Assembly (NCBI RefSeq): GCF_030151805.1 | Contig: NZ_JASLCN010000085.1 | Span: 1-15,560, forward strand | Direction: 5' to 3' | Origin: Fluviicola sp. | GTDB lineage: Bacteria > Bacteroidota > Bacteroidia > Flavobacteriales_D > Crocinitomicaceae | DNA length: 15,560 nt | Part shown: piece by piece, positions 1 to 6,413 of the stretch | Position numbering within the stretch: the first letter of the stretch is position 1 | Layout of the letters: each line of letters begins with the position of its first letter | Program-made: the position numbers and the translations under genes | The notes under the pieces: generated by a model | The model's input: the letters and a program-made list of their open reading frames with translations, nothing else | Told to the model about the DNA's origin: nothing | Databases searched by the model: none

Positions 1-462
1 TTCAAATTTTTCTGTTCTTATTTTACTCGTACCGGGATTTTGAGGAGATGTCCCATAAGTGCTGTACTTTGAGGTAGAAGTTCCCACCAAGGGAATGCCC
101 AAATACCCTCCGGCTTCCAGGAAGAATTTGACACTTTTCCCCACATTCAAACGAAACATCAGTGGAATGGAAAGATTCCAGAATTTATAATGTACATTGC
201 TAGAGCTTGCCATATGACCGACATATGCGCTTTTATTCCAGGTGTGAAAAAAATTGGTTTCAAAACCGGTTTTGAAACTCAGTTTCCGTTCATCCATAAA
301 AACAAGATTGGCACCAAAACCACCACCATAAAACGTTCTGGTTCCTCCTAAAGGATGGTTTACAGAGCCGTGTAATTCAAAAACAGGGATTTTCTGTTGG
401 GCACAACTTGTTGAATAGATCCAACTGAATACGAATAAAAAGAAGATTGCTATAGCTTTCAT
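1..462 (-). CDS. Outer-membrane beta-barrel-like protein, 3' part beyond window
   Basis: The reading frame starts at the ATG read leftwards from 462 and stays open for 154 codons to the left edge, so the C-terminus is missing. The N-terminus has a charged start followed by a hydrophobic stretch (residues 3-16) and then STSC-AQQ. This is either an ordinary signal peptide or a poor lipobox with Cys20. The mature part has alternating aromatic/small residues and Gly-rich strands (GGTRTFYGGGFGAN, NLSIPLMFRLNVGKSVKFFLEAGG), as in the small beta-barrel proteins common in Bacteroidota. It is clearly paralogous to the next gene upstream (529-1179): both share SVNH, RTF(Y/F)GxGxGAN, and a SIPxxxxLNxG(K/R)xV(K/R)F block. 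The gap to that gene is 66 bases on the same strand, so co-transcription is likely. The substrate or role cannot be told. Confidence 0.8.
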   Translation of the reverse strand, partial: MKAIAIFFLFVFSWIYSTSCAQQKIPVFELHGSVNHPLGGTRTFYGGGFGANLVFMDERKLSFKTGFETNFFHTWNKSAYVGHMASSSNVHYKFWNLSIPLMFRLNVGKSVKFFLEAGGYLGIPLVGTSTSKYSTYGTSPQNPGTSKIRTEKFE

Positions 463-528
463 TGATCGATGGTTTTAGTAAGAGATGACGGAAAACAGAA
501 AGGTTGGATTCGTCGTGGGTTTAATCTT

Positions 529-1179
529 TTACTTTAGATGGATTCCAACTTGAAGCTGTCCATATAACTTCACCATATCTACAGAATATCCATTTATCTG
601 TATCGTAGGTCGAATGAGAAGATCCATTTTTTTATTCAGGGGGATTCTTGCTCCTATTCCTGAATTCAACCCAACAAATCCGGAACTCAAAACGTTGCTC
701 GTTCTTTCATATTCAAACGTTCCATAAGGGTCATATGAGGGCCCTGTATGGAGCACATCTGCAGTATAGATCATATAAGCAACAATTCCAAGTCTCGCAC
801 CTAATTCAAATGAAAAACGGACATTTCTTCCAAAATTGAGTTGCAAATTGGCCGGAATACTGATTGTTGTAAAATAAAAATGCTGATTATTTTTAACCTG
901 ATCGCTTTCCGGAGGGCCCGCATCCTTTTCCCAAAAATGAAGAAAGTCCAACTCCAATCCCGTTCTCGCACCTACAATTTTCTCCTCCCGGAATACATGA
1001 TTTGCTCCCATTCCTGCGCCGAAAAATGTTCGTATTCCGGGAGAAAACGGAATTCCGTGATTCACTGAAATGTGAAACTCATTGAAGACGTTTTTCAAAG
1101 ACGGTTCTTTTTCAAGATCATCCTGAGCCCACAACAATAAACTAAAAAACAGTAAAAAGAGGGTTAAACAGATTTTCAT
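529..1179 (-). CDS. Secreted outer-membrane beta-barrel-like protein, paralogue of the neighbour
   Basis: 216 residues. Residues 1-18 form a classical signal peptide with a Leu/Phe-rich core ending in LLWAQ. The rest has the amphipathic, Gly- and aromatic-rich pattern of an 8- to 10-stranded barrel (HISVNHGIPF, RTFFGAGMGANHVF, TGLELDFLHFW, ISIPANLQLNFG, VRFSFELGARLG, GLNSGIGARI, LLIRPTIQING). It ends in a strand, LQVGIHLK, as barrel proteins usually do. The same blocks recur in the truncated gene at 1-462, so the two arose by tandem duplication and then diverged. It lies 36 bases downstream of the gene at 1216-1815, on the same strand. The family assignment rests on composition and strand pattern. 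No specific ligand or function is visible. Confidence 0.82.
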   Translation of the reverse strand: MKICLTLFLLFFSLLLWAQDDLEKEPSLKNVFNEFHISVNHGIPFSPGIRTFFGAGMGANHVFREEKIVGARTGLELDFLHFWEKDAGPPESDQVKNNQHFYFTTISIPANLQLNFGRNVRFSFELGARLGIVAYMIYTADVLHTGPSYDPYGTFEYERTSNVLSSGFVGLNSGIGARIPLNKKMDLLIRPTIQINGYSVDMVKLYGQLQVGIHLK

Positions 1180-1215
1180 GACAAAGGTGAATTACTAACT
1201 AAATGTATCAAAAAA

Positions 1216-1815
1216 TCAATTAATTCTCACCCCTACACTGATCTTAAAGAACAAATATTTCAAATCATATGATTCCAACCCTTGATAAGGACCCAATCCG
1301 GAATACGGACCAAGTGCTTTGGCATGTTGATGACTAACACTCGCTTTCAGATACAACTTCATGTGTTCTGTAACTGAGAAATCATACCCCAAACCATAAG
1401 CAATGAAAAAGTTCCCGGTTTCTTTATCTCCGAAAAAATTGGGTTTCCGGTTTCCAAACTGATTCCCAACATCCAGGTGAAGAAACAAGGAGTTTTTCCC
1501 ATTCCATAAATTCAGTGATGACGTAAAGAAGAGCGGAAGCAAATAATCATTCCCCCATTTTCTTACTCCGATTCCAGCACCAACAAACAACCGTCCATAA
1601 CGGATTCCGTTGGAACTTGAGAGTTCTAAAACAGATTCCTTATTTCGGTAATCAAAATCATCCATGCCTTTGATCGTGCCCATTCCCATAGAAACACCGA
1701 ATTCGTTCTTCGAACAAAACTGAATTCTTGGTTTTGGAGGGGAATCTCCGTTCTGAGCTGTTGCGTTAGCAATACAAAACAGAAAAAGCCAAAGACAAAT
1801 TACTCGTTGAATCAT
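1216..1815 (-). CDS. Secreted beta-barrel-like protein of unknown function
   Basis: 199 residues with a signal peptide (hydrophobic core ICLWLFLFCIA, probable cleavage after ATA before QNG). The mature protein shows repeated strands of the outer-membrane barrel type (GIRYGRLFVGAGIGVRKW, FTSSLNLW, LFLHLDVGNQFG, FFIAYGLGYDF, LKASVSHQH, FFKISVGVRIN). It also has a short Gly/Tyr/Pro internal repeat, GPYSGLGPYQGLESY, near the C-terminus. It shares the class but not obvious block-by-block identity with the two genes that follow it. It is the first of three genes spaced 36 and 66 bases apart on the minus strand, probably one transcript. The 85 bases separating it from the GH16 gene contain an inverted repeat. 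No function can be assigned. Confidence 0.8.
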   Translation of the reverse strand: MIQRVICLWLFLFCIANATAQNGDSPPKPRIQFCSKNEFGVSMGMGTIKGMDDFDYRNKESVLELSSSNGIRYGRLFVGAGIGVRKWGNDYLLPLFFTSSLNLWNGKNSLFLHLDVGNQFGNRKPNFFGDKETGNFFIAYGLGYDFSVTEHMKLYLKASVSHQHAKALGPYSGLGPYQGLESYDLKYLFFKISVGVRIN

Positions 1816-1837
1816 TTTTATTTCATGTGGTTACTAC

Positions 1838-1894
1838 TTTGCGCCCTTTGCTTCTTAGCGTTCATAAAAAACGCAAAGAAAAAGAGAGCGCAGA
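1838..1894. repeat. Imperfect inverted (fold-back) repeat
   Basis: Arms 1838-1862 and 1870-1894 pair at 19 of 25 positions around a 7-base loop. The left arm begins TTTGCGCCCTTTGC and the right arm contains AACGCAAAG and GAGCGCAGA. The element fills the spacer between the GH16 gene and the beta-barrel cluster. It looks like a non-coding intergenic repeat of the TTTGCG/GCAAAG type rather than a terminator, since no run of T follows it. The phrase TCTGCGGCTCTGCGTTCTTT near 15391 resembles its left arm. Confidence 0.6.
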
Positions 1895-1900
1895 GGGAAT

Positions 1901-2968
1901 TTACCTCCCCTTCGGAACTTGTTTGTAAAAGCGGAAATAATCAATTTCAAACGCCATCGGGAAGACCGAATCTTTATCCGGTTCGCCTCCGTTGTTGTAC
2001 TGAACGCCTAAGTTGAAGCGCACATCCATGGTTTGTGTATCCGGCCAGAAATAAGCTTCGAGCATTTCCCGGGGATTCTTCACTTTGGATTTGCAGTCGA
2101 CCGGTTCGCCCTTTTTAGTGATGAAATGATAGGTTGTGCGCACTTTTTCCCCGTCGATGTACCAAATCATTTTATAGAAATCCCATTCAAGGGCGTACAC
2201 ATGAAAACCTTCATCCAATCCTTCTTCGGGCCAGCTTTGACAGGGTTTATATAAATCATTCGGGCATGTAATATCGCGTGGCGTTTGTACTTTGTTCGAG
2301 TGAATATTCCAGTGCGGATTCTTCGACAATCTTTTGGGATCGTAAGCTCCCAGGCAATTGTTTTCATTCCAGAATTCAAAAATATCTATCTCCAAAGCAT
2401 AACCGTCTTTACCTGAGAACAACCAGAAAGCCGGCCACATTCCTTTTCCTTTCGGCAATTTGCAACGGGCTTCGTAATAACCATATCCGAACTGTTTTTC
2501 CGATTCGATCCATCCGGAAGAGTAATCAAAGCTGGATGTATCGCGTTTCGGAGGATTTTTCGACCAATCGGTGACATAAGAACCCACAATCGGTTTCGGT
2601 TCTTTCACTGCAATCAGTTTCAGGGTTCCGTCTTCCAACCGGATATTCTTTGAAACGGGCAAAGCCGGCGTGCTTCCGCTGTTTGCATACCATTGTTTCG
2701 AACCGCCACTGGCGAAATCAAATCCTGCCAAAATTCCCTGGTACGGAATTTTCCAATTGGCCGTACTCAGTTCTTTCCCGTCAAAGGAATCTTCAAAATC
2801 GAGGAGCCAGGGAGCATAATCGCAATCGGGAAAATCTGTTTTATGGAGTAAAGGTCCGTAAATCCCGCCATCAACTTTTTTTGTTTTTACTTCCTTGTCC
2901 TTTTTCTGAGAAAATGAACTCGGTGCGAATGCTAAAATGGTTACAAAAAGAATTAAAACGGGTTTCAT
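1901..2968 (-). CDS. Secreted GH16-family glycoside hydrolase (beta-glucanase/laminarinase-like)
   Basis: 355 residues from the chosen ATG at 2968. An upstream GTG at 3028 would put 20 extra residues in front of the signal peptide and start inside the terminator hairpin, so it is rejected. Residues 1-20 are a signal peptide ending SSFS before QKK. The jelly-roll lectin/glucanase fold of GH16 is indicated by GYGYYEARCKLPKGKGMWPA (about 161-180), the catalytic signature E193-I-D195-I-F-E198 (ExDxxE form, nucleophile and acid/base glutamates both present), FHVYALEWDFYKMIWYIDG, and a final FEIDYFRFY strand. In this family these enzymes cleave beta-1,3 or beta-1,3/1,4 glucans or galactans, and the exact substrate cannot be read here. 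There is no carbohydrate-binding module and no obvious type IX secretion C-terminal domain. No SusC/SusD pair is adjacent, so it is not an evident polysaccharide utilisation locus. Confidence 0.92.
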   Translation of the reverse strand: MKPVLILFVTILAFAPSSFSQKKDKEVKTKKVDGGIYGPLLHKTDFPDCDYAPWLLDFEDSFDGKELSTANWKIPYQGILAGFDFASGGSKQWYANSGSTPALPVSKNIRLEDGTLKLIAVKEPKPIVGSYVTDWSKNPPKRDTSSFDYSSGWIESEKQFGYGYYEARCKLPKGKGMWPAFWLFSGKDGYALEIDIFEFWNENNCLGAYDPKRLSKNPHWNIHSNKVQTPRDITCPNDLYKPCQSWPEEGLDEGFHVYALEWDFYKMIWYIDGEKVRTTYHFITKKGEPVDCKSKVKNPREMLEAYFWPDTQTMDVRFNLGVQYNNGGEPDKDSVFPMAFEIDYFRFYKQVPKGR

Positions 2969-3005
2969 GAAGATCAATTTTGAAATATGCTTCGGTGAAA
3001 ATACA

Positions 3006-3037
3006 AAAAAGGGAGTGACAAAAATCACTCCCTTTTT
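3006..3037 (-). terminator. Rho-independent terminator after the PpiD-like gene
   Basis: A perfect 8-base GC-rich stem (GGGAGTGA at 3011-3018 with TCACTCCC at 3025-3032) is extended by five A-T pairs and closed by a 6-base loop. Read on the minus strand it lies 20 bases after the stop of the isomerase gene and ends in a run of T. The structure is nearly symmetric, so it could also stop plus-strand transcription. It isolates the isomerase gene from the GH16 gene, which therefore needs its own promoter in the 40 bases that follow. I could not pick out a convincing one. Confidence 0.85.
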
Positions 3038-3057
3038 CAGTTTATCTTGAATATCTC

Positions 3058-5268
3058 TTAGCGAACAATTCCGATTTCCAACAATGCTCTGTTATCCATC
3101 ACGTTCAATTTCTTTTGCAACGCTTGTCTTGCAGAGTTTGCCATAGATGATTTGATCTGGCTAAGCATTTGCATTTTCTCTGCATCGTAAGTGGTTGTAG
3201 CCGGTGCTTTCACTGTTTTGTTCAAACGAACCACATACACTCCGGATTGACCGATCATTGCTTTTGAAGAAGCTTTGTCTTTCAATTTTCCTGAGAACAA
3301 TGCTCCTACTACTTCCGGCTCATATCCACCACCCTGAATACTTGGTGATGCAAATGTCAACTCAGCTTGTTTCACGTCTGTTTTCAGTTTCTTAGCCAAT
3401 ACTTCCAGGTTCGTTACAGATCCGATTTTCTTCACGATCGAATTTGCTTTCTTTTCGTTCAATGCATCTGTTCTCATTCTTTCGTAAACGTCTACCAATT
3501 CAGGAGCTCCTTTTTCGCGGATTGAAGATACGATTGCAATGATCAATCGGTTGTCATCCTGGATCGGTGAAGAACACAAGTCTCCAACTTTCGCTTCATC
3601 TTTGTAAGCCAATTCCAAAATGGATTGTGCTGCCATTTTCGTTGTGAATCCCTGAACTTTCGGAGACTCATCAAACATACGAACCGGTCTGGAGTAATAT
3701 CCTTCTCTGCGCGCAATGGTGTCGAACAAGATGATTTTATCTGTAATATCTGATTTCTTGGAAAGCTCTCTGTCGATCTTAGTCAACAACACGTAAGCTT
3801 TATCTTTCAAAGACAATTTTGTATCCGGAGAAGCCAACAATGTTTTTTCAACTACTGCCAAAACAGGGAATTTCACATCGTTCTTTCTGTCCAATACTTC
3901 GATGATGTGGAATCCGAAATCTGTTTGAACCACTCCGATTGTTCCAACCGGCTTATCCGTAGCAAATTTTGAGAACGGAGTCACCATTTCGTAGTCCATG
4001 AAGTCTTCATATACTCCACCTTTATCTTTCGATCCCGGATCTTCTGAATATTTCTTTACGAACTCTTCGAAGTTTGTCTTATTCACGACTTTCACCAAAC
4101 TGTCGGACAATTTCTTCGCAGATGCAATTTTCTTCGTATCTCCTTTTTGAGCAGCGATCAGGATGTGGCGTACTTTACAAACTGTTGTGTTGAAATCCAA
4201 CACTTTTGCGATACGCGTTTTTCCTTTGTCATCGTATGGTCCTACCAACTGACCGATGGAAGCTGTTTTGAAAACAGTATCCATTCCTGCAGGGTAAGTC
4301 AATCCTTCACGTGCTTTTGCATCACCTTCCGGGCGGAAAGTCATCATGTGACCTGAAGCATACATTCTCGGCAATTCGGAATTTTGCAAAATGAAAATCG
4401 AATCGTTTGTTGAAGCAGCAAATCCTTTTTTGATATCCGCCAATTCTTTTCTGAATGCAGCTGAATCTGATTTGGAAGGCTGAATCGTTACATCGAAGTA
4501 TTTCACATCGCGACCTGCCATTACCTGGTATTTCGCCTTGTCTTTGTTTTTATCGTAGAACGCACGAACTTCTTTATCGGAAACCTTCATCTGCTCATCT
4601 GTAATGTCGCGGTAAGCACCCATTACAAACGAAATTGATTTCGATTCGCTTTTCGCCAAATAGTCGTTTTTCGCTTCTAACTTGGTAACATAAGCTCCTT
4701 GTCCAAGGTATTGGAAATATTTTTCCTGCATACGCTGGCTGCGGATAATTTCTTTTGTTCGCTTCCACCCTTCGATTGCATTCGGATCTGTAGATTTTTC
4801 CTGGTCTTGAATATACTTATCCAATTGAGCAGCATTGAACTGTCCTGTATTCGGATCAGTAAATGCTTGTTGGATTTCAGGTAACAAGGAAAATCCTTCT
4901 TCTCCGTACAAGAAAGCTGTAAATTCTTTTTCAGAAACAGCCAATCCCAATGCATCGAACTCACGTTTCAAGACAATTTCATCCACTGCAGCAGACCAGG
5001 CTTTATCAGCTGATTGCTCCGCATCTTTGTCTGTATACTCACGTTGTTGTTGCTGAAACTGTTGTCTGTCCGACATTTCAAATTGTCGCAACTTGGAATT
5101 ATAAACTGCCGTATCAACAGCTTCTCCGTCGATCGTACCTAAGGTTCCTCTGTCAGTAGACGTTCCCAGTTTGTCAAATAATCCAGTAAGAATAAAAACT
5201 AAAAGAGCCAAACCTGTGATCCCTACCAGGAGGTAGCGCTGGTCTCTGATTTTACCAATGATTGCCAT
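3058..5268 (-). CDS. ppiD: Membrane-anchored peptidyl-prolyl cis-trans isomerase, PpiD/SurA type
   Basis: 736 residues. The N-terminus has a short cytoplasmic segment (MAIIGKIRDQR) and one membrane helix at about 13-31. The rest is predicted to lie in the periplasm. Residues about 45-235 form a SurA-N-like chaperone region that is helical and rich in Gln/Lys. A single parvulin (PPIC-type rotamase) domain lies at about 364-462, with VRHILIA, FEEFVKKYSEDPGSKDKGG and a closing FGFHIIEVLDRK. A long C-terminal helical part resembles the SurA_N_3/PpiD C-terminal region. The architecture and length match the PpiD-like foldases of Bacteroidota, which help envelope and outer-membrane proteins fold. 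It is monocistronic by context: a terminator follows and a 340-base spacer precedes it. The name ppiD is by architecture, and functional equivalence to the E. coli protein is inferred. Confidence 0.92.
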   Translation of the reverse strand: MAIIGKIRDQRYLLVGITGLALLVFILTGLFDKLGTSTDRGTLGTIDGEAVDTAVYNSKLRQFEMSDRQQFQQQQREYTDKDAEQSADKAWSAAVDEIVLKREFDALGLAVSEKEFTAFLYGEEGFSLLPEIQQAFTDPNTGQFNAAQLDKYIQDQEKSTDPNAIEGWKRTKEIIRSQRMQEKYFQYLGQGAYVTKLEAKNDYLAKSESKSISFVMGAYRDITDEQMKVSDKEVRAFYDKNKDKAKYQVMAGRDVKYFDVTIQPSKSDSAAFRKELADIKKGFAASTNDSIFILQNSELPRMYASGHMMTFRPEGDAKAREGLTYPAGMDTVFKTASIGQLVGPYDDKGKTRIAKVLDFNTTVCKVRHILIAAQKGDTKKIASAKKLSDSLVKVVNKTNFEEFVKKYSEDPGSKDKGGVYEDFMDYEMVTPFSKFATDKPVGTIGVVQTDFGFHIIEVLDRKNDVKFPVLAVVEKTLLASPDTKLSLKDKAYVLLTKIDRELSKKSDITDKIILFDTIARREGYYSRPVRMFDESPKVQGFTTKMAAQSILELAYKDEAKVGDLCSSPIQDDNRLIIAIVSSIREKGAPELVDVYERMRTDALNEKKANSIVKKIGSVTNLEVLAKKLKTDVKQAELTFASPSIQGGGYEPEVVGALFSGKLKDKASSKAMIGQSGVYVVRLNKTVKAPATTTYDAEKMQMLSQIKSSMANSARQALQKKLNVMDNRALLEIGIVR

Positions 5269-5290
5269 TCTATAATTTCTTTTAAGGGTG

Positions 5291-5321
5291 CGAATATAAT
5301 CAGTTGAGCCGACTTTTTAAA
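5291..5321 (-). promoter_or_regulatory. Candidate promoter of the PpiD-like gene
   Basis: Read on the minus strand, TATATTCG (5298-5291) is one base off the Bacteroidota -7 consensus TAnnTTTG. A GGTTT word lies about 20 bases upstream (5324-5319), where a TTTG-like -33 element would be expected. It would start transcription roughly 15 bases before the ATG. Both boxes are imperfect, so this is only a candidate. Confidence 0.3.
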
Positions 5322-5528
5322 CCTTTCAGCTTTTTTTTGTTGTTTAAGCATCAATTATTTGCCTGACTTGTCTTCAAAAAACAAGTAATCACCATTTCCA
5401 AACTCAATAAAAGTTTTTAGATTATTCAAAAAATGTAACGGGTCTAAACGTTCTGGGAGTTCAAAAGTTCAAGAATTGAATTATCTGTTTTTAAATCTTC
5501 TCTTCCTGAACACTTGAACCTTTTGATT

Positions 5529-5542
5529 CCGACAGCTATCGG
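5529..5542. repeat. Short hairpin word CCGA-CAGCTA-TCGG
   Basis: CCGA and TCGG form a 4-base stem around CAGCTA, which is itself close to palindromic. It sits between two TTGAAC-containing words. Similar CCGATAGCTATCGG-type words are, to my recollection, dispersed in spacers of many Bacteroidota genomes, but this cannot be verified from one window. Confidence 0.4.
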
Positions 5543-5619
5543 ATTTGAACATGTTGAACTTCCAGGTCAAAAAAAGTTAAAAATCAGGTAAACCGGAATC
5601 CGAAAGGGGTGTTTCTTCG

Positions 5620-5627
5620 TACCTTTT
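5620..5627 (+). promoter_or_regulatory. Candidate -7 element of msrA
   Basis: TACCTTTT matches seven of eight positions of TAnnTTTG and lies 14 bases before the chosen ATG. No good TTG box is found 17-23 bases upstream, so the call is weak. Confidence 0.25.
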
Positions 5628-5641
5628 TAAAAATTTGTACT

Positions 5642-6286
5642 ATGAAACAAATCACGTCTTTTTTAATGATTGCGCTGCTTTCTTTGAGTTCCTGCGCACA
5701 AAAAAATCAGGTTACGAAAAAGAAAAGCAAAAGTCCGGATGAACTAAGTAAGTACCAGGTTGCTTATTTCGGCAGCGGTTGTTTTTGGTGCGTTGAAGCC
5801 ATTTACGAATCGGTGAAGGGGGTTGTGGAAGTGGAAAGCGGATATTCCGGCGGACATGTCGTAAATCCCAGTTATGAAGATGTGTGTACGGGAACAACCG
5901 GTCATGCGGAAACAGTGAAGATTTATTACGATTCCTCGATTGTTTCCTACGATGATTTGTTGAAAGTTTTCTATGAATCACACGATCCGACTACCTTGAA
6001 TAAACAAGGGCCAGACATGGGAACGCAATACCGTTCTGCTATTTTCTACCAAAATGATTACGAGCGCGAGCATGCAAAAGCATATATCAAGCAATTACTT
6101 GATGAGAAAAAATTCCCTACGATCACCACGGAAGTTTCCCGGTTCACCGCATTTTACAAGGCAGAAGAATACCATCAGAATTTCGAATGCCGGAATCCGA
6201 ATAACGGATATGTGAAGGCAGTTTCTCAACCAAGACTGGAGCAATTTAAGATCAAAGCCCCGGAGATGTTGAAGGAAAAGAAATAG
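5642..6286 (+). CDS. msrA: Peptide methionine-S-sulfoxide reductase MsrA, lipoprotein form
   Basis: 214 residues from the ATG at 5642. A GTG at 5609 is in frame but would bury the signal peptide. MKQITS is followed by a hydrophobic core and the lipobox LSSC, so Cys18 should be lipidated and the enzyme held in the envelope, facing the periplasm or outside. The MsrA domain starts near residue 39 with the catalytic G46-C47-F-W-C50-V-E52 signature (Cys47 nucleophile, Glu52 acid). It continues with GYSGGHVVNPSYEDVCTGTTGHAE and HDPTTLNKQGPDMGTQYRSAIFY, both diagnostic. The enzyme reduces methionine-S-sulfoxide in oxidised proteins. The C-terminal resolving cysteine often found as GYC is replaced here (NNGYV, Val191), while Cys183 lies just before it and Cys50 sits in the active-site loop. 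MsrB is not fused. It is convergent with the next gene. Confidence 0.95.
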   Translation: MKQITSFLMIALLSLSSCAQKNQVTKKKSKSPDELSKYQVAYFGSGCFWCVEAIYESVKGVVEVESGYSGGHVVNPSYEDVCTGTTGHAETVKIYYDSSIVSYDDLLKVFYESHDPTTLNKQGPDMGTQYRSAIFYQNDYEREHAKAYIKQLLDEKKFPTITTEVSRFTAFYKAEEYHQNFECRNPNNGYVKAVSQPRLEQFKIKAPEMLKEKK

Positions 6287-6290
6287 TTTG

Positions 6291-6392
6291 AACCACATAG
6301 AAACATAGATCACATAGTTTTTAACTTGCCCTGCTTGTTGTAATTATTTTCAACTGGATGTATCGCTATGTGTTCTATTTACCTATGTGGTT
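6291..6392. repeat. Long inverted repeat between convergent genes
   Basis: Arms 6291-6317 (beginning AACCACATAGAAACATAG) and 6366-6392 (ending ACCTATGTGGTT) are complementary at 23 of 27 positions, with a 48-base loop. The element begins 4 bases after the msrA stop and ends 21 bases before the last codon of the convergent gene. It fills the spacer and could end transcription from both sides, though it lacks the GC-rich stem plus T-run of a standard terminator. A degenerate relative (AACCACA ... AACATAGAAAC ... AATAGAACAC) lies at 15424-15468. This suggests a dispersed fold-back element. Confidence 0.7.
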
Positions 6393-6413
6393 TATTTTGA
6401 AGAATTCCTGAAA

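Larger units (their letters stand above)
5269..5608. other. 340-base intergenic region with repeat-like words
   Basis: This divergent spacer separates the isomerase gene (minus) from msrA (plus). No ORF with coding character is seen. It holds the candidate promoter of the isomerase gene, an A/T-rich stretch, and from about 5456 to 5560 a patch rich in TTGAAC/GTTCAA words. Within this patch 5456-5473 and 5513-5530 pair imperfectly (14 of 18). The patch also contains the short palindrome CCGACAGCTATCGG (5529-5542) and the tail TTTGAACATGTTGAAC (5544-5559). The patch resembles a small non-coding repeat rather than a gene. Confidence 0.55.

Noticed and set aside
1901..2968. A polysaccharide utilisation locus centred on the GH16 gene
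   Set aside because: No SusC/SusD pair, sensor or further carbohydrate enzyme is adjacent. The neighbours are small barrel proteins of unknown role and a foldase.
2969..3028. A 20-residue N-terminal extension of the GH16 protein starting at a GTG
   Set aside because: It begins inside the terminator hairpin and would place extra residues before an otherwise perfect signal peptide. The ATG at 2968 is preferred.
5609..5641. GTG-initiated extension of MsrA
   Set aside because: It would add 11 residues before the lipoprotein signal and would start upstream of the candidate -7 element.
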